A stretch of 64,000 bases of DNA from Pseudooceanicola sp. HF7 (GTDB taxonomy: Bacteria; Pseudomonadota; Alphaproteobacteria; Rhodobacterales; Rhodobacteraceae), in NCBI RefSeq assembly GCF_011806405.1, contig NZ_JAATOW010000017.1, positions 1 through 64,000 on the forward strand, written 5' to 3'. The notes under the pieces were generated by a model. The model made no database searches, was not told the DNA's origin, and saw only the letters and a list, made by a program, of their open reading frames with translations. The translations under genes and the position numbers were made by a program. Below, in pieces: positions 44,471-53,391 of the stretch (the first letter of the stretch is position 1; each line of letters opens with the position of its first letter).

Positions 44471-45265
44471 TCAGGCGCGGTTCATCTCCTGCACCTTCTC
44501 CAGCGCGGCCCGGATGCCCGCGGCCACGGCGCTGTCGAACCCCTCGGCCTCCATGCGGCGCAGCCCGGCGGCGATGACGCCCTCGTAGTCGATGAAGCTT
44601 TGCACCACCGCCGGGGCCTGGCCGATCCGGCCGGCAAGCTGGGCAGAGGCGGCGCAGACCAGGTTCTCTGCCGCGCCCGCCGCCAGCTCCGGCGCGAGCC
44701 CCGCCTCGACCCCCGCGCGGGTCAGGGCGCGCGCCAGCAGCGCGGCATAGGCCGGCCCGGCGCCCGAAAGCGTGGTCAGCACGTCCAGCGCGGCTTCATC
44801 GGGCACCTCGGCCTCCGTTCCGCTGCCGGTGAAGACATCGCGCGCCAGGGCCTTGTCCTCCTCGGTCACTGCGGGACTTGCCAGCCAGGGGGTGTAGGAG
44901 CTGGCGGTTTCCACCAGCGCGTTGGGCAGGGCACGGATGATCCGGGCAGAGCCTGTGTGCGCCTCAAGCTCCGCCAACAGCACGCCGGCCATGACAGAGA
45001 TGACCAGGGCATCCGGGCAATGAAAGCGGGCGGCGCGGAAATCGGCGGGGCGCACGGAGAGCACCAGCACATCGGGCGGCGGCACATCCGCCAGCGCGCG
45101 GTGCCAGGAAATCCCCCAGCCGGCGTAATCATCTGAGGGACCAGAGCGGTTCAGGGCATGGAAATGCGCGCCGTCCGTGACGCCCGCGCGTAACAGGCCG
45201 GGGCCGATGAACCGGCCAAGCCAGCCGCTTGCGCCGGCAAAGGCGATGGTGGGTGGGCGGGTCAT
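44471..45265 (-). CDS. Pyrroline-5-carboxylate reductase family protein
   Basis: This 264-aa protein has an N-terminal Rossmann-like start (MTRPPTIAFAGASGWLGRFI) and the ProC C-terminal domain with DVLTTLSGAGPAYAALLARA and the AALEKVQEM end. The usual GxGxMG nucleotide motif is replaced by GASGWLG. It may therefore be a divergent paralogue rather than the main proline-biosynthesis enzyme. The ATG at 45265 has GGAGG upstream; a longer frame from 45334 lacks homology. Confidence 0.82.
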   Translation of the reverse strand: MTRPPTIAFAGASGWLGRFIGPGLLRAGVTDGAHFHALNRSGPSDDYAGWGISWHRALADVPPPDVLVLSVRPADFRAARFHCPDALVISVMAGVLLAELEAHTGSARIIRALPNALVETASSYTPWLASPAVTEEDKALARDVFTGSGTEAEVPDEAALDVLTTLSGAGPAYAALLARALTRAGVEAGLAPELAAGAAENLVCAASAQLAGRIGQAPAVVQSFIDYEGVIAAGLRRMEAEGFDSAVAAGIRAALEKVQEMNRA

Positions 45266-45375
45266 GGCGATCCTCCGGCGTTTCTCCACCAGCGTAGGCG
45301 CTTCCCGCCCGACTTGGCAATCACGCAGGGGCAATCGCCCAAGGGGAAGCGGTAGGGGGTATCGGCAGGGGGCGC

Positions 45376-46833
45376 TCAGGTGCGGCAGATCTCAAGCTCT
45401 GCGCGGATGCCATGCCGCCCGTTGACGAAGCCCAGCCCGCCGCCGTGCTGCTCTGCCACGGCGGTGACGATGGTCAGCCCCAGCCCGAAGCCCTCGACCG
45501 AGGCCGCGTTGGCCCCGCGTCGGAAGGGCTGGATCAGCGCGTCAAGCTCCTCGGCCCGGTGGTCGGTGCCCTCGTCCTCCACGGTGATCACCGCGACCTC
45601 TGAATCCGCCAGCAGCCCCACGCGGGCGCGGCGGCCGTATTTCAGCGCATTGTCGATCAGGTTCTCCAGCGCGCGCTGCAGGGCGATGGGGCGCGCCATG
45701 ACCAGCACCGGCCCGTGATCGGGCAGGGCCGTGGCCCGCCGGCCCGCGCCGAAGACCGTGCCGGTGCTTTCCAGCAGCCGCGGCTCCGGCTCGACCAGCT
45801 CCACCGGGCGGGCCATGTCCTGGTAATCGGCCACCACGCTTTCCACCAGAGAGGTCAGGGAGATCCGGCGCGGGGCCTCGTGGCTCAGCTCGGACTGGGT
45901 ATAGGTCAGCACGCTTTCGATCATGCCGGTCATGCGGTCGATATCGGCATCGAACTTCTCGCGCAGCGCCTCGTCTTCAATCAGGGTGGCGCGCAGGCGC
46001 AGCCGGGTGGCCGGAGTGCCCAGGTCATGGCTGACACCCGACAGGACCAGCGCGCGGCGGGCAAGGCGTTCGCGCTCGGCCTCCAGGTAGGCGTTGACGG
46101 CCTCCACGATGGCATCCAGCTCTGCCGGGCCTTCCGCGCTATAGGCCTGCGGGCCGCCCAGCCTGCGCCGCCGGCCCAGGGCCTCGGCGAACATCTGGAA
46201 GCGGGCGGCACTGTCGGCCAGGCGGGTATAGATCGCGGCCAGCGCCAAAAGGGCGATCAGCAGGCCCAGCAGGCGCCAGTCCCTTGGCTGGGCATCGCAG
46301 CCCCAGACCGGCGCGCCCTCGATCCGCTGCCACGGGGCGTCCCCCATCCGCGCGAAAAGCACCGGGTCGCTGCAATAGCCCGCCAGCAGCCGGGTCACAT
46401 GGCCCAGCTTCTCTGGCGCGGTACGGCCCGCACCGGGCACCAGCTTTGACACCTCGTAATGCAGATCCTCGGATACGATGGCCAGGCGCAGCACCACGCC
46501 GCCAAAGTCCTCCAGCTCCGAAACCACGGCGTCCCGGATGGTAATCTGGGTGACATAGGCGGGCTTGGGCAGATCGGGAAGCGCGGCGAAGGCGCCGTCA
46601 CTGGCCCGGCGCTGATCCTCAGGCGCGACCGGCGTGATGGTCACCCCCTGCGGCGCACCGGTGCCCCGCGCCAGGCTGTCGTATAGAGCGACCCCCGCCA
46701 CATAGGCCCGCCCCAGGTGGCCCTCCCAGGCCGCGCGCGAGCCGAACCAGAGCCAACCTGCCAGCGCCCCGGCAAGAAAGGCCGCGCCCACCCAGATCAG
46801 CCCCAGCTGGCGCAGGCTCAGGCGGCGCCTCAT
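45376..46833 (-). CDS. Sensor histidine kinase (two-component)
   Basis: This 485-aa inner-membrane kinase has two helices (about 8-28 and 188-207) around a periplasmic sensor. The DHp domain contains LVLSGVSHDLGTPATRLRLR, and the ATPase domain has ALENLIDNALKYGRRARVG, VEDEGTD and GFGLGLTIVTAVAEQHGG. Its start overlaps the stop of the response-regulator gene upstream (ATGA). Position opposite a sugar ABC transporter suggests it is like the GtrS glucose-responsive kinases. Confidence 0.92.
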   Translation of the reverse strand: MRRRLSLRQLGLIWVGAAFLAGALAGWLWFGSRAAWEGHLGRAYVAGVALYDSLARGTGAPQGVTITPVAPEDQRRASDGAFAALPDLPKPAYVTQITIRDAVVSELEDFGGVVLRLAIVSEDLHYEVSKLVPGAGRTAPEKLGHVTRLLAGYCSDPVLFARMGDAPWQRIEGAPVWGCDAQPRDWRLLGLLIALLALAAIYTRLADSAARFQMFAEALGRRRRLGGPQAYSAEGPAELDAIVEAVNAYLEAERERLARRALVLSGVSHDLGTPATRLRLRATLIEDEALREKFDADIDRMTGMIESVLTYTQSELSHEAPRRISLTSLVESVVADYQDMARPVELVEPEPRLLESTGTVFGAGRRATALPDHGPVLVMARPIALQRALENLIDNALKYGRRARVGLLADSEVAVITVEDEGTDHRAEELDALIQPFRRGANAASVEGFGLGLTIVTAVAEQHGGGLGFVNGRHGIRAELEICRT

Positions 46834-47570
46834 GCCTCTTCGGCCGTGACATCCGTGGCCAGCACGTAGCCCGTGCCGCGCAGGGTCTTCAGCAGGTCAG
46901 GCACCTTGGGATCCCGTTCGATCTTGGAGCGCAGCCGCCCCACCAGCACGTCGATCGCCCGGCCAGATGTCTCTGCCTCCTCCGCGCCGTCCTCTGCATG
47001 CATGTCCAGAGAGGCGGCGATCTCCTCTCTCGTCAGCGGGATATGCGGATTGGCCAGCAGCACCTTCAGAAGCTGGGTCTCGCGCCGCGACAGGGTGACC
47101 TGGAAGCCGGCGGGGCTGGTGACCTCGTCCCGCTTGCCGTCATACAGCCAGCCGCCAAAGCGGTACCGCTCGGTCGAGCGGCGATAGACCAGGGAGGGTG
47201 TGCGCCGTGCGCGTCCCAGCACGGCGCGGACACGGGCCAGCAGCAGCCTGGGGTTGAAGGGCTTGGCGATATAGTCATCCGCGCCCACCTCGTACCCGGC
47301 CATGCGCTGGTGATCGGCCGACAGGGCAGAGACCAGGATGATCGGCATCTCGTGCTCGCGCCGCAGCTCGGCACAGATCTCGACGCCGCTCTCGTCGCCC
47401 AGCATCACGTCCAGCAGGATCAGGTCGATCCGCCCCGCCGTAAGATGCGCGCGGATCTCTGACCGGGTGGCGGCCGGAAGCACGAAGAACCCCGACCGGC
47501 GCAGGAAATCCGTCAGCATGTCCCGCATGTCGGTATCGTCGTCGACCACCAGGAGCCGTGCGATCGTCAT
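46830..47570 (-). CDS. OmpR-family response regulator
   Basis: This 246-aa protein has a receiver domain (DDD at 10-12, phosphoacceptor D54 in LILLDVMLGD, K in YIAKPFNP) and a winged-helix DNA-binding domain (about 145-240: LSRRETQLLKVLLANPHIPL, TLRGTGYVLA). It is divergent from the sugar ABC operon, which it probably regulates together with the kinase that overlaps it (GltR/GtrS-like pair by inference). Confidence 0.93.
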   Translation of the reverse strand: MTIARLLVVDDDTDMRDMLTDFLRRSGFFVLPAATRSEIRAHLTAGRIDLILLDVMLGDESGVEICAELRREHEMPIILVSALSADHQRMAGYEVGADDYIAKPFNPRLLLARVRAVLGRARRTPSLVYRRSTERYRFGGWLYDGKRDEVTSPAGFQVTLSRRETQLLKVLLANPHIPLTREEIAASLDMHAEDGAEEAETSGRAIDVLVGRLRSKIERDPKVPDLLKTLRGTGYVLATDVTAEEA

Positions 47571-47815
47571 CTGGTGAAGCCTCCCCCCGCTTGCCGGGGC
47601 ACATTAGGTGAGCCGGGGACGCAGTGCAATTGATCCCGCGCTGGGCTGGCCCGGCCCCCGCCGCCTCCCCCCGCCTTCGTAACAGCATGTAACAGGAGCC
47701 CGGTAAATCTGGCCCCCGGGCCGACGGTCCTGTTGCTTCAGGGGGGGCTGCTGCGTGAAATGCGCAGGTCCCCGCCGTTTCGCGGGCCGACGGAATTCTT
47801 TGGGAGGAAATCCAG
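47571..47815. promoter_or_regulatory. Divergent promoter region between two-component system and sugar transporter
   Basis: This 245-bp region separates the response regulator gene from the sugar-binding protein gene. It has direct TAACA(G)-type repeats around 47679-47692 (GTAACAGCATGTAACAGG), compatible with OmpR-family half-sites. Promoter assignment is inferred from gene orientation. Confidence 0.5.
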
Positions 47816-49060
47816 ATGAAGATGAAGCACCTATTCGTGGCCACCACCGCGCTGTCGCTCTCTGCGCTGCCGGTCCTGGCAGAACCCCAGGCAGAGGTCC
47901 TGCACTGGTGGACCAGCGGCGGAGAGGCCAAATCCGTGGCCGTGCTGCAGGAAGAATTCGCCGAACGCGGCGGTACCTGGACCGACATGCCCGTCGCGGG
48001 CGGGGGTGGCGATGCGGCCATGACCGCGCTGCGCGCCCGCGTGCTCTCGGGCAATGCGCCCACCGCCGTTCAGCTGAAGGGCCCGGCAATCCAGGAATGG
48101 TACGAAGAGGGCGTGCTGGCCGATATCTCTTCCGTGGCCGAAGCCCAGGGCTGGGCGGACGTGCTGCCCGCGCAGCTGGCAGAGCACATGAAATGCGACG
48201 GCACCTGGTGCGCGGCACCCGTCAACGTCCACCGCGTGAACTGGATCTGGGCCAACAAGGACATCCTTGACCAGAACGGGATCGAGATGCCCACCACCTG
48301 GGAAGAGTTCAACGCGGCAGCCGAAAAGCTGCAGGCCGCCGGCGTCACGCCGCTGGCCCATGGCGGCCAGGCCTGGCAGGACGCCACGATCTTCGAAACC
48401 GTGGTCCTGGGCAAGGGCGCCGATTTCTACCAATCCGCCCTGGTTGATCTGGATCCCGAGGCGCTGGGCTCTGACACCATGGTCGAGGTCTTCGACGAGA
48501 TGCGCACCCTGCGTGGCTATGTCGATGACAACTTCTCGGGCCGGGACTGGAACCTGGCCACCGCGATGGTCATGAACGGCGAAGCCGCCTTCCAGATCAT
48601 GGGCGACTGGGCCAAGGGTGAATTCCTGGCCGCCGGAAAGACCCCGGGCGAGGATTTCCTCTGCGGCGCGACCCCGGGTGACGGCTACCTCTACAACGTC
48701 GACAGCTTCGCCATGTTCGACGTGGGCGGGGATGACGACAAGGTTGCCGGCCAGGAACTGCTGGCAGAGCTGATCGTCGGCCCCTCCTTCCAGGAGACCT
48801 TCAACCTGAACAAGGGCTCCATCCCGGTGCGCTCCGATGTCTCGCTCGACGCTTTCGACATCTGCGCCCAGACCTCGGCGGAGGACATGGCGGCAGATGC
48901 CGAAGCCGGCTCCCTGCTGCCCAGCTATGCCCATGGCATGGCGCTGCGCGGCGAACCGGCGGGCGCGATCACCGATGTGGTCACCGCGCATTTCAACTCC
49001 GACATGTCCTCTCAGGACGCGGTGCAAATGCTGACCGAGGCCGTCGCCAACGCGATGTAA
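47816..49060 (+). CDS. Sugar ABC transporter substrate-binding protein (glucose type)
   Basis: This 414-aa periplasmic protein has a signal peptide (about 1-22, SALPVLAE). The body matches the family 1 glucose/mannose binding proteins (GtsA-like): VLHWWTSGGEAKSVAVLQEE, WCAAPVNVHRVNWIWANKDI and FQIMGDWAKGEFLAAGKTPG. A GGAGGAA ribosome-binding site sits six bases before the ATG. It is first in the operon with two permeases and an ATPase; glucokinase is close by, supporting glucose as substrate. Confidence 0.92.
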   Translation: MKMKHLFVATTALSLSALPVLAEPQAEVLHWWTSGGEAKSVAVLQEEFAERGGTWTDMPVAGGGGDAAMTALRARVLSGNAPTAVQLKGPAIQEWYEEGVLADISSVAEAQGWADVLPAQLAEHMKCDGTWCAAPVNVHRVNWIWANKDILDQNGIEMPTTWEEFNAAAEKLQAAGVTPLAHGGQAWQDATIFETVVLGKGADFYQSALVDLDPEALGSDTMVEVFDEMRTLRGYVDDNFSGRDWNLATAMVMNGEAAFQIMGDWAKGEFLAAGKTPGEDFLCGATPGDGYLYNVDSFAMFDVGGDDDKVAGQELLAELIVGPSFQETFNLNKGSIPVRSDVSLDAFDICAQTSAEDMAADAEAGSLLPSYAHGMALRGEPAGAITDVVTAHFNSDMSSQDAVQMLTEAVANAM

Positions 49061-49077
49061 GCCTTTGACCTGACACG

Positions 49078-49108
49078 GCCGCCCGCCCCGCACCCCGGGG
49101 CGGGCGGC
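49078..49108 (+). terminator. Intra-operon stem-loop after binding-protein gene
   Basis: A 12-bp GC stem (49078-49089 with 49097-49108) lies between the binding protein and permease genes, without a following T-run. It probably protects or partially terminates the message so that binding protein is made in excess. Confidence 0.65.
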
Positions 49109-49129
49109 GCTGAATTGCGGAGCGCCCCC

Positions 49130-50002
49130 ATGTCCAACTGGCTCGAAAAACAGGTCCCCAAAGTGGTCCTGGCCCCGACCTTCGCCGCCATCCTGATCTT
49201 CGTCTACGGTTTCATCGGCTGGACCGCCTGGGTCTCGCTGACCGGCTCCCGCCTGATGCCCCGGTACGAGATCGAGGGTTTCGGCCAATATACCAAGCTG
49301 TTCGCCACGCCCCGCTGGGACACGGCGATGAACAACCTTTTCATCTTCGGCGCGCTCTTCATCATCATCGCCATGGTGCTGGGCCTGCTGCTGGCCATCT
49401 TCCTGGATCAGAAGATCCGCACCGAAGGGGCGATCCGCACCATCTACCTCTACCCGATGGCGCTTTCGATGATCGTCACCGGGACGGCCTGGAAATGGAT
49501 CCTGAACCCCGGTCTGGGGATCGAGGCCACCGTGCGCGGCTGGGGGTTTGAAAACTTCACCTTCGACTGGCTGATCAACCCGGACATGGCGATTTACACG
49601 ATCGTGCTGGCCGGTGTCTGGCAAAGCTCCGGCTTCGTCATGGCGCTCTTCCTCGCGGGCCTGCGCTCCGTTGACGGAGAGATCATCAAGGCCGCCCAGG
49701 TCGATGGCATCCCCACCCACCGGATCTATTCCGCGATCATCATCCCCTCCATGGCGCCGATCTTCCTGTCGGCCTTCATCGTGCTGGCCCACTTGGCGAT
49801 CAAGAGCTTCGACCTGGTCATCGCGCTGACCGGGGGCGGGCCGGGCTATGCCACGGACCTGCCGGCCACCTACATGTACGCCATGGCCTTCTCGCGCGGG
49901 AACCTCGGGCAGGCGGCAAGCTCTGCCATGATCATGATGCTGGTCGTCTTCGCCATCGTCGTTCCCTATCTCTACTCCGAACTGAGGTCGAAACATGACT
50001 GA
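49130..50002 (+). CDS. Sugar ABC transporter permease (MalF/GtsB type)
   Basis: This 290-aa permease begins MSNWLEKQVPKVVLAPTFAA and has six helices. The coupling motif is EIIKAAQVDGIPTHRIYSAI followed by IIPSMAP. An upstream in-frame start at 49115 is less likely. The last codons overlap the next permease by eight bases. Confidence 0.92.
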   Translation: MSNWLEKQVPKVVLAPTFAAILIFVYGFIGWTAWVSLTGSRLMPRYEIEGFGQYTKLFATPRWDTAMNNLFIFGALFIIIAMVLGLLLAIFLDQKIRTEGAIRTIYLYPMALSMIVTGTAWKWILNPGLGIEATVRGWGFENFTFDWLINPDMAIYTIVLAGVWQSSGFVMALFLAGLRSVDGEIIKAAQVDGIPTHRIYSAIIIPSMAPIFLSAFIVLAHLAIKSFDLVIALTGGGPGYATDLPATYMYAMAFSRGNLGQAASSAMIMMLVVFAIVVPYLYSELRSKHD

Positions 50003-50903
50003 TACGACCTATGTCTCTGCCCGCGCGGGCACCCGCAGCACGGGCCAGCGCCTGGGCCGCATCGCCCTGCGCGCCGGGCTCTACGCGGTGCTGATCCTCT
50101 TTGCGCTCTGGTACCTGATGCCGCTCTTCGTGATGCTCACCACATCGCTGAAAAGCCTAGAGGAAATCCGCACCGGGTCGCTCGTGGCCCTGCCGCGCGA
50201 AATCACCTTCGACGCCTGGAAGACCGCCTGGTCCGGGGCCTGCTCGGGCATCAAGTGCGAAGGGCTGCGCCCCTACCTGTGGAACTCCGTGCTGATCGCG
50301 GTGCCCGGCGTGGCGCTCTCGACCCTGATCGGGGCGCTCAACGGCTATGTCTTTGCCCAGTGGAATTTTCGCGGGGCCAACCTGCTCTTCGCCCTGCTGC
50401 TCTTTGGCTGCTTCATTCCCTTCCAGGTGGTTCTGCTGCCCATGGCGCGGATGCTGGGGATCCTTGGCATCGCCGGCACCATCCCGGGGCTGATCCTGGT
50501 GCACACGGTCTATGGCCTGGGCTTCACCACGCTCTTCTTCCGCAACTACTACGTCACCATCCCGCATGAGCTGGTGCGGGCGGCCAAGATCGACGGCGCG
50601 GGCTTCTTCCGCATTTTCTGGTCGATCTTCCTGCCGCTCTCGCTGCCGATCATTGTCGTCACCGTCATCTGGCAGTTCACCCAGATCTGGAACGACTTCC
50701 TGTTTGGGGTCAGCTTCAGCCAGTCCGGCACCCAGCCGGTGACCGTCGCGCTCAACAACATCGTCAACTCGACCACCGGCGTGAAGGAATACAACGTCGA
50801 CATGGCCGCCGCGATCCTCGCCGCCCTGCCGACCCTTCTCGTCTACGTCGTCGCAGGCAAGTACTTCATCCGCGGGCTGACCGCCGGCTCAGTTAAGGGG
50901 TAA
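49995..50903 (+). CDS. Carbohydrate ABC transporter permease (MalG/GtsC type)
   Basis: This 302-aa permease has six helices and a characteristic MalG-type coupling region HELVRAAKIDGAGFFRIFWS. It carries the large loop ACSGIKCEGLRPYLWNSVLI, typical of glucose-type GtsC homologues. It overlaps the upstream permease gene and is followed five bases later by the ATPase gene. Confidence 0.92.
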   Translation: MTDTTYVSARAGTRSTGQRLGRIALRAGLYAVLILFALWYLMPLFVMLTTSLKSLEEIRTGSLVALPREITFDAWKTAWSGACSGIKCEGLRPYLWNSVLIAVPGVALSTLIGALNGYVFAQWNFRGANLLFALLLFGCFIPFQVVLLPMARMLGILGIAGTIPGLILVHTVYGLGFTTLFFRNYYVTIPHELVRAAKIDGAGFFRIFWSIFLPLSLPIIVVTVIWQFTQIWNDFLFGVSFSQSGTQPVTVALNNIVNSTTGVKEYNVDMAAAILAALPTLLVYVVAGKYFIRGLTAGSVKG

Positions 50904-50908
50904 TCCAC

Positions 50909-52006
50909 ATGGCACCCATTCTCGACATCCAGAACCTCCGCAAGAGCTACGGCCAGACCGAGATCCTCAAGGACATCAACGTGGCGATCGAACCGGGCGA
51001 TTTCCTGGTGCTCGTCGGCCCCTCGGGCTGCGGCAAGTCCACGCTGCTGAACTGCATCGCCGGGCTTGAACCGATCACCGCCGGCCGCCTGACCATCGCC
51101 GGCAAGGACATGACGGAGGTCTCGCCCAAGGACCGCGACATCGCCATGGTCTTCCAAAGCTACGCGCTCTACCCGACCATGACCGTGGCCAAGAACATCA
51201 CCTTCGGCATGAAGGTGCGCGGCGTCGACCAGGCCACCCAGGACGCCAAGCTCAAGGAGGTCTCGGAGCTTCTGCAGATCTCCCAGCTGCTCAACCGCAA
51301 GCCTGGGCAGCTTTCGGGCGGTCAGCGCCAGCGGGTCGCCATGGGCCGTGCCCTGGTGCGAGATCCTGCGCTCTTCCTCTTCGATGAGCCTCTGTCGAAC
51401 CTGGACGCCAAGCTGCGCGTGGAGATGCGGACAGAGATCAAGAAGCTGCACCAGACGCTCAATGCCTCCATCGTCTACGTGACCCACGACCAGATCGAGG
51501 CGATGACCCTCGCCACCAAGATCGTGGTGATGAAGGGCGGCGTGATCCAGCAGATCGGCACCCCGGCAGAGATCTACAACACGCCCGCGAACCTCTTCGT
51601 GGCGGATTTCATGGGCTCTCCGGCGATGAACCTGATCCCGGCCCGCGTTCACCGCGACGGCCACGGCCACCGGATCGAGATCACCCGCGCCCGGAGCGAA
51701 CCGCTGGTGCTGGCGGACAACCGCCCGCTGGACCTGCCGCAGGACGTCATCATCGGGCTGCGCCCCGAGGATATCGCCGAAGCGGGCTACCGGTCGGGCG
51801 AGGCGGTGCAGCAGGCCCCCTGCATGGTCGACATGGTCGAACCGGCGGGCGCGGATACCTACGTGGTCTCTGAACTGGGCGGCAAGCCGGTGACGGCGCG
51901 CCTGCACGCGGAAACCTCTGCCATGGCGGGGCAGGAGCTGGACCTGGCCTTCGACCTTGGCAAGGCTTCCTACTTTGCCCCCGAAACCGGTGAGCGGCTG
52001 AACTAG
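50909..52006 (+). CDS. Sugar ABC transporter ATP-binding protein (UgpC/MsmX type)
   Basis: This 365-aa ATPase has Walker A GPSGCGKSTLLN, signature LSGGQRQRVAMGRALVRDPA, Walker B LFLFDEPLSNLDAKLR and the switch His in VYVTHDQIEAMTL. A C-terminal TOBE-type regulatory domain (about 240-365) is present. It powers the transporter encoded by the preceding three genes. Confidence 0.94.
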   Translation: MAPILDIQNLRKSYGQTEILKDINVAIEPGDFLVLVGPSGCGKSTLLNCIAGLEPITAGRLTIAGKDMTEVSPKDRDIAMVFQSYALYPTMTVAKNITFGMKVRGVDQATQDAKLKEVSELLQISQLLNRKPGQLSGGQRQRVAMGRALVRDPALFLFDEPLSNLDAKLRVEMRTEIKKLHQTLNASIVYVTHDQIEAMTLATKIVVMKGGVIQQIGTPAEIYNTPANLFVADFMGSPAMNLIPARVHRDGHGHRIEITRARSEPLVLADNRPLDLPQDVIIGLRPEDIAEAGYRSGEAVQQAPCMVDMVEPAGADTYVVSELGGKPVTARLHAETSAMAGQELDLAFDLGKASYFAPETGERLN

Positions 52007-52045
52007 GCCCCTCCGGGCGGCCCCGGACAGGACAGCAGATCAAGC

Positions 52046-52083
52046 GGGCCGGGGCAGGGATGTCCCGGCCCTTGCGGTTTTTC
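52046..52083 (+). terminator. Terminator of the sugar transporter operon
   Basis: GGGCCGGG (52046-52053) pairs with CCCGGCCC (52064-52071), with a TTTTT run a few bases later. Confidence 0.75.
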
Positions 52084-52156
52084 GGCAGAGAGATGCCGCT
52101 TTTTCCGCAAGACAGGGTGAAATCCATTCAAATGTGCTAGATTGCTCCGTGAGGCA

Positions 52157-53047
52157 GTGAAACAGGGCCCGGACCCGGCAAAGGGCTGGCCCGACAACGG
52201 GGAGGGGCAGAAGATCCTTAGCCTGGGCAGTAAATCCATTCGGACATTCGCGGCGCTCGCCATGGCGGCGGCGCTCACGGCCTGCGGCAGTGGCACGCAG
52301 GTCAACGGGCTCATGAGCCCCAGCCACCTTGACGCGGCGGATTACCGGGCCACCGGCATTCCCTTCGCCTTCGGGGATACCAAGCCCATCGAATGGGAAG
52401 GGCTCACGCCAGAGCTCTACCCCGTGCACGGCATCGACGCCGCGCGCTACCAGGGCCGGATCAACTGGAACCGGGCGCGCGCCTCCGGCGTGAACTTCGC
52501 TTGGCTGAAGGTGACAGAGGGACGCAACCTGCTGGACCCCGGCTTTGCCATCAACGCCCCCGCCGCCCGTGCCGCGGGCGTGCCCGTGGGCGGCTACCAT
52601 TTCTACTACTTCTGCCGCACGGCGGAAGAGCAGGCGGACTGGTTCATCAAGAACGTCCCCCGCGTCGCCGGGGACCTGCCGCCGATGCTGGACATGGAGT
52701 GGAACCACGGCTCCTCCTGCAAGGTCCGCCCCTCCGCGGCAGAAGTGCGCTCCTATATCCTGACCTTCGCGCAGAAGGTCTCGCGCCACTACGGCACGCG
52801 GCCGGTGATCTACACCACGCCGGATTTCTACGAGCATAACGACCTGGGCGCGCTGACGGGATACGAGTTCTTCCTGCGCTCGGTCGCCAGCCACCCCTCC
52901 GAACGCTACCCGGATGAACGCTGGACCTTCTGGCAATACTCCGGGACCGGAGTCGTGCCGGGCATCGGCGGCATCGTGGACATGAACGCCTTTGCCGGCG
53001 ACGCGGCCACCTGGGTCGCCTGGCTCTCCACCCGCCGCCAACGCTGA
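52157..53047 (+). CDS. GH25-family lysozyme-like lipoprotein
   Basis: About 296 aa. A lipoprotein signal ends in AALTAC (lipobox LTAC), and the mature part is a glycoside hydrolase family 25 domain with HGIDAARYQGRINWNRARAS, the catalytic pair in MLDMEWNH, and WTFWQYSGTG. It should cut peptidoglycan from the periplasmic side or act in cell-wall remodelling. No ATG is available: GTG at 52157 or TTG at 52142 are possible starts, so the N-terminus is uncertain. It sits between sugar transport and glucokinase genes. Confidence 0.85.
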   Translation: MKQGPDPAKGWPDNGEGQKILSLGSKSIRTFAALAMAAALTACGSGTQVNGLMSPSHLDAADYRATGIPFAFGDTKPIEWEGLTPELYPVHGIDAARYQGRINWNRARASGVNFAWLKVTEGRNLLDPGFAINAPAARAAGVPVGGYHFYYFCRTAEEQADWFIKNVPRVAGDLPPMLDMEWNHGSSCKVRPSAAEVRSYILTFAQKVSRHYGTRPVIYTTPDFYEHNDLGALTGYEFFLRSVASHPSERYPDERWTFWQYSGTGVVPGIGGIVDMNAFAGDAATWVAWLSTRRQR

Positions 53048-53391
53048 CAGCTGATCTGCCGGCAGAACGGGCGCGGCCCCCATCGAGGGGGCCGCGCCCG
53101 TTGTCGGCCTGCGCCTCCCGTCCCGGCTGAGAGGGCGGGGCGCAAAACCCTTGCCGCAGCGCAGAACCTTAACGGGGCTTAACCCGACCGCGCGCCGCGC
53201 ACCGACGTAATACCGACGGGATGCCGACGTGAAACAGACGTCCCACCGACGCCCCGAAAGCGGGCAGATCCCCCCGTCGCCGCGCTGCAGCGCGCGCCCT
53301 CCGGCAAGGCGGGGCGCGAAAGGATTTGCAGCCGGGGCCTGCTCTGGTACTAGCGCTAACAACAGCGAAATCAGGACCCTCGGGGGATGTC
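53048..53391. other. Intergenic region upstream of glk
   Basis: This 344-bp region carries a strong terminator at its start and no gene afterwards; the glk promoter is expected in the last 150 bp. Confidence 0.45.
53066..53102 (+). terminator. Strong hairpin terminator after GH25 gene
   Basis: 16-bp arms AACGGGCGCGGCCCCC (53066-53081) and its complement (53087-53102) enclose a 5-nt loop. Confidence 0.8.
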